A DNA stretch of 64,000 bases from Candidatus Melainabacteria bacterium. Lineage in GTDB: Bacteria > Cyanobacteriota > Vampirovibrionia > Gastranaerophilales > Gastranaerophilaceae. The DNA lies in contig QHMH01000006.1 of NCBI GenBank assembly GCA_003258795.1, positions 62,001-126,000 of the forward strand. Direction: 5' to 3'. The notes beneath the pieces are model-generated. The model was not told the DNA's origin and did no database searches. It was given only the letters and a program-made list of their open reading frames with translations. The position numbers and the translations under genes were made by a program. Positions 26,121 to 33,980 of the stretch are shown here, piece by piece. Positions within the stretch are counted from its first letter, which is position 1. Each line of letters starts with the position of its first letter.

Positions 26121-28262
26121 TTAACATTGAGAAAGACATTTTTGTTTTTCTTCTTCGCTAACCCCTTTTAGTGTTAGGTTAATTCTTCCTTTGTCGTCAA
26201 TTTTAATGACTTTAACAACAACTTCATCACCGATATTGATATGAGGTTCGATTGTTTCTATTCTTTCGTGGCAAACTTGAGAAATATGTATCATACCATC
26301 TTTTCCGCCACCCAACTCAACGAAAGCTCCAATAGGAATAATTCTTACAACTTTACCTTTAATAACCATTCCAACTTCTGGTTTAAAAGTAAGGTTTTTA
26401 ATCATATTGATTGCAATTTTAGCACCTTCTTGGTCGTTAGAAGTAATAGTAACAACACCGGAATCTTGGATATCAATTTCAGCGCCAGAAGCATCGATAA
26501 TTGCTCTGATTTGTTTTCCACCAGGTCCGATAACTGTTCCAATATCTTCAGTTGGAATAGTCATTGTTGTGATGCTTGGAGCATAAGGTGACATAGGTCC
26601 TGGTTGTTGGATAGCTTCTCTCATTTTACCCAAGATATGTAATCTACCTTGTTTAGCTTGAGCAAGAGCTTTTCTTAAAGTATCATTAGGGATACCTTTT
26701 GCTTTCATATCCATTTGAAGAGCTGTGATAGCTTCGTCGTTACCAGTAACTTTGAAGTCCATATCACCCAAGAAGTCTTCAATGCCTTGAATATCTGTAA
26801 GAACAACCGGTTCGTAGCCTTCTTCTTTAATCATACCCATAGCGACACCGCCAATCATACATTTAACAGGAACACCAGCGTTCATCAAAGCCATAGAAGA
26901 TCCGCAGGTAGAAGCCATTGAAGTTGAACCGTTAGATTCCAAAACATCAGATGTAACACGAATAGTGTAACCAAATTCTTCTTGAGAAGGAAGAGCAGGT
27001 ACGTTAGCTCTTTCGGCTAAGTTTCCGTGACCAACTTCACGTCTTCCAGGACCTCTCAAAGGTTTAACTTCACCAACTGAAAATCCTGGGAATATGTATT
27101 TATGCATGTATCTTTTTTCTGTTTGTGGGTCAACGCCATCAATTTCTTGTTTCATAGCAGGACCAGCAAGTGTAGCTACTGATAGAACTTGTGTTTGACC
27201 TCTTGTGAACACGGCAGAACCATGAGCTCTTGGGATAACACCAACTTCGCACCAAATAGGACGAACTTCATCAGGTTTTCTACCATCGGCTCTAACATTT
27301 TCTTCGAGAATCATTTTTCTCATAACTTTCTTTTCTGCCGCTTTAAATTCTTCAGCAACAAAATCAATACCAGTTTCAGCCATCATAACGTGGATGTGGT
27401 CATCTTCTGGCAAAGCTTCAACTCTTTCTTTTACGAGTTTTTTAGCTTCTTCAAGTTTATTTTGTCTATATTCTCTATCAAAATTGTGATAAGCATCGAA
27501 AATCATATCGCCAGCAACTTCTTGAATAATATTTTTCAATTCAGTTGTATCATAAGGGTTAACAAATTCTTGTTTTTCGATACCGCATTCTTTAGCAAAA
27601 GCGAGTTGAACTTCGCATTGTTTTTTGATTTCTACTTGAGCGAATTCAACAGCTTCCATAATATCTTCTTCAGTAACGAAGTTACATCCAGCTTCAACCA
27701 TGATAACGCTATCAGCCGTACCTGCAACAACGATGTCTAAATCTGATTTTTCTGCTTGTTGGTGGGTAGGGTTAGCGATTAAGCAACCGTCGAGTTTACC
27801 AACTCTAACTGCGCCGATAGGACCTTCAAAAGGTGCTCCAGATAGCATCAAAGCAAAAGATGCACCCAACATAGCTAAAGTATCAGGTTGATTTTCTCTA
27901 TCGTAGCTGAATAATTGAGCAACGATTTGAATATCATTTCTGTAACCTTTAGGGAACAAAGGTCTAATTGGTCTGTCAATAAGACGAGAAACCAAAATTG
28001 CTTTATCAGAAGCTTTACCTTCTGAACGATTATATCCTCCAGGGATTTTACCAATAGAAGACATTCTTTCTTCATAATCTATCAACAATGGGAAGAAATC
28101 TATTCCCACTCTTGGTTCTTTACTTACGCAAGCGTGAACGAACAACATCGTATCTCCGCAACGAATAGTTACTGAACTTGTTGCAGATTTAGCATATTTA
28201 CCAGTTTCAACAATGACTGGTTTGCCACCGATTTCAAATTGTGTTTTTTTAGAATCTATCAT
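26121..28262 (-). CDS. pnp: Polynucleotide phosphorylase
   Basis: 713 aa, normal length. Two RNase PH-like domains (about 1-220 and 300-545) flank a helical linker; a KH domain (TVIGPGGKQIRAII, about 560-600) and an S1 domain (GKVVRIIPIGAFVELGGGKDG, about 620-690) follow. SFALMLSGAPFEGPIGAVRVG and GQTQVLSVATL lie at the expected places. It degrades RNA 3' to 5' using phosphate. GAAGGATG precedes the ATG. A perfect leader hairpin at 28276-28292 just upstream of the ribosome binding site may serve in autoregulation, as the pnp leader does in enterobacteria. Confidence 0.97.
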   Translation of the reverse strand: MIDSKKTQFEIGGKPVIVETGKYAKSATSSVTIRCGDTMLFVHACVSKEPRVGIDFFPLLIDYEERMSSIGKIPGGYNRSEGKASDKAILVSRLIDRPIRPLFPKGYRNDIQIVAQLFSYDRENQPDTLAMLGASFALMLSGAPFEGPIGAVRVGKLDGCLIANPTHQQAEKSDLDIVVAGTADSVIMVEAGCNFVTEEDIMEAVEFAQVEIKKQCEVQLAFAKECGIEKQEFVNPYDTTELKNIIQEVAGDMIFDAYHNFDREYRQNKLEEAKKLVKERVEALPEDDHIHVMMAETGIDFVAEEFKAAEKKVMRKMILEENVRADGRKPDEVRPIWCEVGVIPRAHGSAVFTRGQTQVLSVATLAGPAMKQEIDGVDPQTEKRYMHKYIFPGFSVGEVKPLRGPGRREVGHGNLAERANVPALPSQEEFGYTIRVTSDVLESNGSTSMASTCGSSMALMNAGVPVKCMIGGVAMGMIKEEGYEPVVLTDIQGIEDFLGDMDFKVTGNDEAITALQMDMKAKGIPNDTLRKALAQAKQGRLHILGKMREAIQQPGPMSPYAPSITTMTIPTEDIGTVIGPGGKQIRAIIDASGAEIDIQDSGVVTITSNDQEGAKIAINMIKNLTFKPEVGMVIKGKVVRIIPIGAFVELGGGKDGMIHISQVCHERIETIEPHINIGDEVVVKVIKIDDKGRINLTLKGVSEEEKQKCLSQC

Positions 28263-28275
28263 TTTTCATCCTTCT

Positions 28276-28292
28276 GATGTACCTCGTACATC
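28276..28292 (-). promoter_or_regulatory. pnp: Leader hairpin just upstream of the pnp ribosome binding site
   Basis: A 7-bp perfect inverted repeat (GATGTAC CTC GTACATC) ends 13 bases before the pnp start codon, directly before GAAGGATG. In E. coli the pnp leader folds into a hairpin processed for autoregulation. Similarity of role is inference. Confidence 0.4.
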
Positions 28293-28325
28293 TGCAATTT
28301 TACTACCTTCTAATTTACAGTCCTG

Positions 28326-28353
28326 ATTATAACTAATAAAGAAAAAATAACAA
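28326..28353 (-). promoter_or_regulatory. Probable pnp promoter
   Basis: On the minus strand TTGTTA (28348-28353), a 16-bp spacer and a perfect TATAAT (28326-28331). It would give a leader of about 57 nt that contains the hairpin at 28276-28292. Confidence 0.45.
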
Positions 28354-28380
28354 CAAAAATTTTTTTAAAAAAAAATATGC

Positions 28381-28409
28381 TTGACATTTAAAAAATCTTT
28401 AGGTATATT
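28381..28409 (+). promoter_or_regulatory. Promoter for tRNA-Glu
   Basis: TTGACA (28381-28386), 17-bp spacer, TATATT (28404-28409): a near-consensus sigma-70 promoter with transcription expected near 28416, 15 bp before the mature tRNA. Confidence 0.75.
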
Positions 28410-28430
28410 GTTTTTTATGAAAGCGGATAT

Positions 28431-28506
28431 GCCCCCATCGTCTAGAGGCCTAGGACACTTCCCTTTCACGGAGGCGACAGCGATTCGAATTCGCTTGGGG
28501 GTACCA
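28431..28506 (+). tRNA. tRNA-Glu (TTC)
   Basis: Acceptor GCCCCCA pairs with TGGGGGT; the anticodon loop CTTTCAC gives anticodon TTC; the T loop is ATTCGAA-like. The 3' CCA is encoded (28504-28506), unlike in the other two tRNAs here. It has its own promoter and a terminator immediately downstream, so it is a stand-alone unit. Confidence 0.93.
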
Positions 28507-28509
28507 TTT

Positions 28510-28541
28510 AAAAAAAGAAGTCGATTAAGACTTCTTTTTTT
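28510..28541 (+). terminator. Terminator after tRNA-Glu
   Basis: AAAAAAAGAAGTC / GACTTCTTTTTTT stem with a 6-nt loop ending in a T run, 3 bp after the tRNA CCA end. Confidence 0.85.
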
Positions 28542-28620
28542 GTGTTTTAAAACTTTCTTATTTAATGTACACTATGAAAGCTAATATTAACTATATGTTG
28601 TTGTGTATAATTTGAAAAAT

Positions 28621-29877
28621 CTATTTTTCATAAATTCTTACACTTGTAAATGCGCACAAAATGGCAAATACTGTTATCCACAAAATTTTATATGAATAAA
28701 AATCACAATGAATTATCGAATGGTTTTGTGTTAGCGCAAACCAAAATATTGGGTATGCTGATATTATAATCAATGGTAATACACTTGATATCTTTTCTCC
28801 TAAATCTTTTTTCTTTGTCAAAGAAACATTTACAATTATCACCGCAACCCAAACAAATACGTATGGAATTCTAAATAAATACTTTAAGTTGCTTTTTAAA
28901 ACGTCAATTACTGTGAATGAACTTGGTGCTGGTTCATTTATTGCTATATTAGAACACCTATAAAGCATTTGGTTGAAGGACTCCGTAAAAATGTTTTCAT
29001 TTATTAGCATGCTTGCAAAAATCCATTTCGTAAAAAACATTCCTAAATATCCAAATGCCCAAAAAATTGAGAATAGAAATATATTTTTTATTGCTTGCTT
29101 TTTATTGTTCTCTTTTAATGTATATAAAGTTAGTGGTAAACCCAATGTCACAAGTGGATAAGTTAAAAAATCTAAATAACAAGTAATAATTCCTATCAAT
29201 AAGAAAAAATATATCCATAAATTTTTCAATTGTTTTTCAAAAACAAGCATCAAAATCATTGATAAAATAGTTATATAATAAACAGCAGAAAATTGTAGCG
29301 AAAGTGGTGTCGAAAGAGGATATATTACAAAAATTGAAACTATTAGTGGAATTATATAGCTTTTTAATTCCCTTTTATACATCATTGCACAAAGAACTAA
29401 AAATAATATTGGTTGTAATAACAAGTTAAGAAATCTAATCTGACCGTAATCTATTATATTAAATACAGGTTTCAATATTGTTAAGTATCCATGCCAATAT
29501 CTTGGGTATGTTCCCTCTTTCATATTCGACGTGTTATCAAAATATTTTATTATTGACTCGGTTGGGTTGGAATCATCATATTCAGGATGATATACGATAA
29601 TTGATTGTTTTAATGTGCTTTCATTATTTTTATAGAAAGTATTAAAAATCATGGTTGAGTCTGTCCAATTGTCCAAATCTCGTAAATAAATTCTACTTAA
29701 AATCTTTGGAAATTTTGCATAAGATGTGTGTGCACCCTCTTCTCTCAATATAAATACAGATTTTTCAACATTTGACTTTATATTTGTCGTATCAGTAGAG
29801 TACGCAACATAATTAAGAATGAATGCCGCCAATGTGCAAAAAAGTAAAATTAAAATTGCGTAGAAAATTTGTTTCAT
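28621..29877 (-). CDS. Polytopic membrane protein, GT-C-like, not recognised
   Basis: 418 aa from the ATG at 29877 (a TTG at 29898 would add 7 residues; neither has a clear ribosome binding site). One N-terminal helix, then an extracytoplasmic stretch of about 120 residues (with TYPRYWHGYLTILKPVFN), then about nine transmembrane helices. The layout, with a large first loop followed by many short-loop helices, resembles uncharacterised bacterial membrane glycosyltransferases of the GT-C type, but no clear Asp/Glu catalytic motif was found. It sits alone between two tRNA genes. Function not assigned. Confidence 0.7.
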   Translation of the reverse strand: MKQIFYAILILLFCTLAAFILNYVAYSTDTTNIKSNVEKSVFILREEGAHTSYAKFPKILSRIYLRDLDNWTDSTMIFNTFYKNNESTLKQSIIVYHPEYDDSNPTESIIKYFDNTSNMKEGTYPRYWHGYLTILKPVFNIIDYGQIRFLNLLLQPILFLVLCAMMYKRELKSYIIPLIVSIFVIYPLSTPLSLQFSAVYYITILSMILMLVFEKQLKNLWIYFFLLIGIITCYLDFLTYPLVTLGLPLTLYTLKENNKKQAIKNIFLFSIFWAFGYLGMFFTKWIFASMLINENIFTESFNQMLYRCSNIAINEPAPSSFTVIDVLKSNLKYLFRIPYVFVWVAVIIVNVSLTKKKDLGEKISSVLPLIIISAYPIFWFALTQNHSIIHCDFYSYKILWITVFAILCAFTSVRIYEK

Positions 29878-29905
29878 TATTTTAAATCGATATTTCAATA
29901 AAAAA

Positions 29906-29976
29906 AGGAGACACCCAGATTTGAACTGGGGATAAGAGCTTTGCAGGCTCCTGCCTTACCACTTGGCCATGTCTCC
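29906..29976 (-). tRNA. tRNA-Cys (GCA)
   Basis: On the minus strand the acceptor GGAGACA pairs with TGTCTCC; the anticodon loop CTGCAAA gives GCA. The discriminator base is T (U73), the known identity base for tRNA-Cys. CCA is not encoded. The T arm (CCCAG TTCAAAT CTGGG) is perfect. Confidence 0.93.
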
Positions 29977-30020
29977 GTGTCGGTTGCTAATATAATATTT
30001 AATACATAGCTGAATGTCAA

Positions 30021-30049
30021 GTGATAATGTCTTTATCTTCTGGTATAAT
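30021..30049 (+). promoter_or_regulatory. Extended -10 promoter for the uracil-DNA glycosylase gene, likely leaderless
   Basis: TGG-TATAAT (-10 at 30044-30049) is an extended -10; GTGATA (30021-30026) is a weak -35 at 17 bp. The ATG at 30056 is only 6 nt after the -10, so the mRNA should start at or next to the start codon. Confidence 0.6.
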
Positions 30050-30055
30050 ATTTGC

Positions 30056-30613
30056 ATGGATAAATTAAAACAAATTAAAATAGATTGCGAAAACTGTAAA
30101 AAATGCCCACTATTTAAAACAAAACATAATGTTGTTTTTTCTTCCGGAAATGAGTCTGCAAAAATTTTTCTGATTGGAGAAGCCCCAGGTCATGATGAAG
30201 ATATGTCTGGGTTGCCTTTCGTTGGAATGGCTGGAAAGATTCTCGATAAATATTTAAGTCTGAGTGAAATCAATAGAGATAAAGATTTATATATTTCAAA
30301 CATTGTGAAATGCCGTCCCCCAGAAAATAGAAAACCAAAAATTGCTGAAAAACAGGCATGTTTAAACTACCTTGAAGAACAAATTTTAACAGTTAATCCA
30401 ACAATAATTATCCTTTGCGGTGGTACTGCAGCAGAAAGCTTCTTAGGGAAGGTTAAAATGAGCGATGTTCACGGAAAAATATTTGAAATTACAGTCAGAG
30501 AAAAAATTTATCGTGCAATGCCAATTTATCATCCAAGTCCATTGTGTAGAGTAAAAGATAAAGAACAAATAATGGTTAAAGATTTATCTCAAATAAAAAA
30601 ACTTGTTTTGTAA
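30056..30613 (+). CDS. Family 4 (Fe-S) uracil-DNA glycosylase
   Basis: 185 aa from the ATG at 30056; the frame opens 14 codons earlier, but those codons overlap the promoter and do not look like the family. IDCENCKKCPL, VKCRPPENR and AEKQAC supply the four iron-sulfur cysteines; GEAPGHDED is the catalytic motif and YHPSPL the C-terminal motif. It removes uracil from DNA after cytosine deamination. The promoter appears to place the transcript start at the ATG. Confidence 0.9.
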   Translation: MDKLKQIKIDCENCKKCPLFKTKHNVVFSSGNESAKIFLIGEAPGHDEDMSGLPFVGMAGKILDKYLSLSEINRDKDLYISNIVKCRPPENRKPKIAEKQACLNYLEEQILTVNPTIIILCGGTAAESFLGKVKMSDVHGKIFEITVREKIYRAMPIYHPSPLCRVKDKEQIMVKDLSQIKKLVL

Positions 30614-30752
30614 CAATTTTATCTGTTCTTAAATGTGATTAAGAGATTAAAATACACTTAATGTATTTTTCTTCTCCTTGAAACTCTTTTATAATGTAGG
30701 CTTTACACTATTTATTTTTGTAAAACTTTTACACTTATTCTACGTTTTACCC

Positions 30753-30781
30753 TTGAGAAATGTTACAAAAAGTGTTACAAT
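30753..30781 (+). promoter_or_regulatory. Promoter for the structured leader / phosphodiester glycosidase gene
   Basis: TTGAGA (30753-30758), 17-bp spacer, TACAAT (30776-30781) preceded by TGT, an extended -10. Transcription should start near 30788, giving a leader of about 140 nt. Confidence 0.6.
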
Positions 30782-30787
30782 ATTAGT

Positions 30788-30900
30788 AGAGATTTGAATG
30801 TTGAGTTCAAACTTCAGAGTGTTACCTCAAGGGGCAGTCCCCGTCCATACGAGGTAGTGAAGTCATTATCTCGCAACCCCTTACCACTCTCCAAAAAAAA
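30788..30900 (+). ncRNA. Candidate structured 5' leader RNA (riboswitch-like or small RNA)
   Basis: A run of complementary segments lies between a good promoter and the next start codon. They are TTGAA/TTCAA (30794-30810); AGAGTG with CACTCT (30816-30821 and 30885-30890); TACCTC with GAGGTA (30823-30828 and 30851-30856); and a tight GGGG-CAGT-CCCC hairpin (30831-30842). AAGGGG (30829-30834) can instead pair with CCCCTT (30877-30882), so two alternative folds exist. It is much more GC-rich than its surroundings. No known riboswitch class was recognised, and no strong terminator follows. Region 30614-30787 holds only AT-rich DNA and the promoter. Confidence 0.4.
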
Positions 30901-30928
30901 GGTATCCTAAACTTTAATGGTGATTAAA

Positions 30929-32173
30929 ATGGATACTATTTTTGTTGTAGAATCGAAGAAAAAATTTAAACTTGCCGTCAATTTTTTAAATGCTGCAATT
31001 ACGATTGTACTATGTCTTGTTTTAAATGGCGGATTGGCGGCTCAGGAATCTTTACTTATTGCAAACAGGGTTGCACCTGTGCTTAACACAGATGTTTTTG
31101 AAAAATCTCTTGTTCAAAAGATTTCACAAGAAGAACAAAGTAAAAAATTTGATGAAAGTGTTCGAGCCAAATATCCAAAAGCTGTAATTAAAGATGTGGA
31201 ACTTGGGGTAAAGCACATAAAACTTACAAAATATTACAAGGGAAAACCAGTAAAAATTAACATAATTGAAGTTAATCAAGCTCTCAATCCAAACTTAAAA
31301 GTTTCTCCACGTCTTGCACGTAATGGATTGACTGGTCGAGTAGGTATTTCTAATATCGCAGCAAAAAATAATTCTATTGTCGCAATTAACGGAACATTTT
31401 TCAAGCCACAAACTGGAGTTCCTCTTGGAACATTGATGATTGACGGAGAACTTCAAACAGGTCCAATTTATGACAGGGTAGCTATGGGATTTTTTGATAA
31501 TTATTTTGATACAGCGAGAATTCAACTCAATGCATCTATAAAAACCGGAAAAGAAGTTATCAAAATTGATAATGTTAACCAACCTCGTATGCTTTCAACT
31601 TATATGCTTTTATATACTCCAAAATGGGGTAAAACTTCAGCACCTACTCCAAAATATGGTATACAAGTAGCGATTTCAAATAATAGAGTTGTTAAGATTT
31701 CAGCTGATGCTCTTACAATTCCTGAAAATGGATATGTTGTTTCTGGACCAGCTATCAAGTTGAAAAATTTAAAAGAAGGAGATGCTGTAAAAGTAGATAT
31801 TGAAACGATACCCCAATGGAAAGATGTTAAACATATTATAAGTGGTGGTCCATATTTGATGAAAAATGGAGAAGTTTTCATTGACGTAAAAGAAGAAAGA
31901 CTTCTTTCTATTACGGGTCGAAATCCTCGAACTGCAATAGGATATACTGCAGATAATCACCTTATTTTGCTCACTGCCGACGGAAGAGAAGCTTCATCTA
32001 TTGGCTTGACTTTAACAGAAACTGCCTATTTAATGAAAGCTGCTGGATGCTATGAAGCTATAAACTTAGATGGTGGTGGCTCAAGTGTTCTTTATATTAA
32101 AGGACAAATTATGAACTCCCCTGCTCAAAAGGGTGGAATTGCTTTATCAAATGCTTTGACAGTAAGTTTATAA
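30929..32173 (+). CDS. Exported phosphodiester glycosidase (NAGPA domain)
   Basis: 414 aa from the ATG at 30929, which has GGTGA 5 nt upstream; an ATG 12 bases earlier lacks a site. A membrane segment (about residues 12-35) suggests export or anchoring. The C-terminal half carries VAINGTFF, ISGGPYLMKNG, GRNPRTAIGYT and INLDGGGSS, the conserved blocks of the NAGPA/DUF2233 family, whose members cleave sugar-phosphodiester bonds or act on cell-wall and exopolysaccharide glycans. A long structured leader precedes it and a strong terminator follows, so it is monocistronic. Substrate unknown. Confidence 0.88.
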   Translation: MDTIFVVESKKKFKLAVNFLNAAITIVLCLVLNGGLAAQESLLIANRVAPVLNTDVFEKSLVQKISQEEQSKKFDESVRAKYPKAVIKDVELGVKHIKLTKYYKGKPVKINIIEVNQALNPNLKVSPRLARNGLTGRVGISNIAAKNNSIVAINGTFFKPQTGVPLGTLMIDGELQTGPIYDRVAMGFFDNYFDTARIQLNASIKTGKEVIKIDNVNQPRMLSTYMLLYTPKWGKTSAPTPKYGIQVAISNNRVVKISADALTIPENGYVVSGPAIKLKNLKEGDAVKVDIETIPQWKDVKHIISGGPYLMKNGEVFIDVKEERLLSITGRNPRTAIGYTADNHLILLTADGREASSIGLTLTETAYLMKAAGCYEAINLDGGGSSVLYIKGQIMNSPAQKGGIALSNALTVSL

Positions 32174-32191
32174 TAATGTTTTTGAATGTAA

Positions 32192-32222
32192 AAAGCGCTT
32201 TAAGTTTATCTTAAAGCGCTTT
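32192..32222 (+). terminator. Bidirectional terminator
   Basis: Perfect 13-bp stem AAAGCGCTTTAAG / CTTAAAGCGCTTT with a 5-nt loop. T-rich DNA follows on the plus strand and TTTTTACATT on the minus strand, so it can end both the glycosidase transcript and that of the 52-aa gene. Confidence 0.85.
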
Positions 32223-32265
32223 ATTATTTTTTCTTTCCTTCAAATTTTTTCTAACAACAATTTTT

Positions 32266-32424
32266 CTATAAAAGTCCTAAAACTTTTTTATACCAAGAAA
32301 ATGTTTCAATTTCCAAACCGTTAAAAGTTGTTTTTACTCTTTGACGTTTTAAATAATTGTCAAATTCGTCATTTACACTTCTTGTTGAAGTCACTTCCTG
32401 TGGTTTTGTTGATAGACTTGCCAT
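32266..32424 (-). CDS. Small 52-aa protein, unknown
   Basis: A short frame on the minus strand with a near-perfect ribosome binding site (AAAAGGAG, 7 nt before the ATG at 32424) and a terminator 44 bp after its stop. The product begins MASLSTKPQEVTSTRSVNDE and ends FSWYKKVLGLL. It is soluble and polar with a basic central region (LKRQRVKTTF) and no signal peptide. The strong translation signal and terminator argue that it is real. The rest of 32174-32652 is AT-rich and holds nothing else except probable promoters for this gene and lysA. Confidence 0.6.
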   Translation of the reverse strand: MASLSTKPQEVTSTRSVNDEFDNYLKRQRVKTTFNGLEIETFSWYKKVLGLL

Positions 32425-32652
32425 TGAATTCTCCTTTTTTTTTCTGCACTACCCTATATATGAAATCTGCGTTACACGCATGTTTATCAACACTTTTTAC
32501 ATTTGTTCTAAACCGCAAAAATAAAAAATTTTGTTAGTTTAACCTTAAAATTTTCTCAAAATATTACAAAATCTTTACAAATTTGATTTTAATCTAAAAT
32601 CTACTATGAAAATTCATTTCAAAATGATAATATTAAAAAAGAGGAGAAAAAA

Positions 32653-33978
32653 TTGAGGATGTCAGTTAATCAAAATATTAAGCCACTTACACTGAAAAGA
32701 AATTCTAAAGGTAATCTTGAGGTTGGTGGATGTGATTTAGTTGACTTAGCAAACGAATATAAAACTCCACTTTATGTTGTTGATGAAAAAACTTTAAGGC
32801 GAATTCTTTCTGAATATCGAGAAGCTTTTTCTTCTTATGAAAATTTGCAATTATTGTATGCATGTAAAGCATGTTTAAATCTTTCTATTGCAAAAATTTG
32901 TACGCAAGAAGGTTTTGGTTTTGATGTTGTGTCAGGTGGCGAGCTTTATACAGTTTATAAATCTGGTGCGGACATGTCTAAAATTGTTTTTAATGGTAGT
33001 AATAAAAGTATTGATGAATTAAAACTTGCATTAGATTTGAAGGTTGGCAGAATTTCTGTTGATAATTTTTATGAGCTTGAAATATTAAATGAACTTGCGG
33101 GAGATAGAAAAGTAGAAATTCTGTTAAGAATTACTCCAAATATTGAATGTCATACACATGATTACATTAAAACAGGTCAATCTGATTCAAAATTCGGATT
33201 TGATATGTCACAAATTGAAAAGGTTGTTAGTTTAATATTAAATAAGTATAAAAACCTTGTTTTGAAAGGCTTACACGCTCATATTGGTTCCCAAATTTTT
33301 GAGCTTGAAGTTTACAAAGATGAAGTGGATATTCTAACGGATGAAATTTTAAAAATTAAAGAAAAATTTTCAATTGAACTTGAAGAATTGAATATTGGCG
33401 GTGGAGCTGGAGTTAAATACGTTGAAAGTGATGAACCAATTTCAATTTTTGAACTTTCAAAAGTAGTATTGGATGAGTTAAAAAAATCTGTTAAGTCGAA
33501 AGGTCTGAAATTTCCAAAATTATATCTTGAACCAGGAAGGAGTATAATTTCAACCTCTGGAATTACCCTCTATCGATTAGGAAGTTCGAAAGAGCTTGTA
33601 TCTGGAAAAAAATATATAGCAATAGATGGTGGAATGGCGGACAATCCAAGACCTTCACTTTATGGTGCACAATATACAGCGGAAATTGCAAATAAAATAG
33701 ATGGTAAGACTTTTAGAAAAGTTACAATTGTTGGAAGGTTTTGTGAATCTGGAGATGTTTTAATAAAAGATATTACTCTTCCAGAAATAAAAGCAGGCGA
33801 TATTTTGTGTGTATACAATACAGGGGCCTATAATTATTCTATGGCAAGTAATTACAACAGAGTTCAAAAGCCGGCAATGGTACTTGTAAATAATTCTCAA
33901 TCTGCTATTATAGTAAAGAGAGAAAATCTTGATGACATAATTGCGGTTGATGTAGTTCCTGAAAGGTTGGAAAAGTAG
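32653..33978 (+). CDS. lysA: Diaminopimelate decarboxylase
   Basis: 441 aa fold-type III PLP enzyme. YACKACLNLSI carries the PLP Lys (about residue 73), HAHIGSQIFE the stacking His, LNIGGGAGVKY and EPGRSI the phosphate and substrate loops, and GRFCESGDVL the catalytic Cys from the partner subunit. It makes lysine from meso-diaminopimelate. TTG at 32653 is spaced 6 nt from GAGGAG; an ATG two codons later is also possible. cdaA follows after 2 bp, the same pairing seen in cyanobacteria. Confidence 0.95.
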   Translation: MRMSVNQNIKPLTLKRNSKGNLEVGGCDLVDLANEYKTPLYVVDEKTLRRILSEYREAFSSYENLQLLYACKACLNLSIAKICTQEGFGFDVVSGGELYTVYKSGADMSKIVFNGSNKSIDELKLALDLKVGRISVDNFYELEILNELAGDRKVEILLRITPNIECHTHDYIKTGQSDSKFGFDMSQIEKVVSLILNKYKNLVLKGLHAHIGSQIFELEVYKDEVDILTDEILKIKEKFSIELEELNIGGGAGVKYVESDEPISIFELSKVVLDELKKSVKSKGLKFPKLYLEPGRSIISTSGITLYRLGSSKELVSGKKYIAIDGGMADNPRPSLYGAQYTAEIANKIDGKTFRKVTIVGRFCESGDVLIKDITLPEIKAGDILCVYNTGAYNYSMASNYNRVQKPAMVLVNNSQSAIIVKRENLDDIIAVDVVPERLEK

Positions 33979-33980
33979 AT

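Noticed and set aside
28674..28682. Perfect DnaA box TTATCCACA
   Set aside because: Single copy inside a membrane-protein coding sequence with no clustering or AT-rich unwinding region specific to it.
30788..30900. 6S RNA or SRP RNA identity for the structured leader
   Set aside because: Too short and lacking the closing stem and large bubble of 6S RNA and the GGAAG-type apical motif of SRP RNA; some CAGTCCCC similarity to 6S is not enough.
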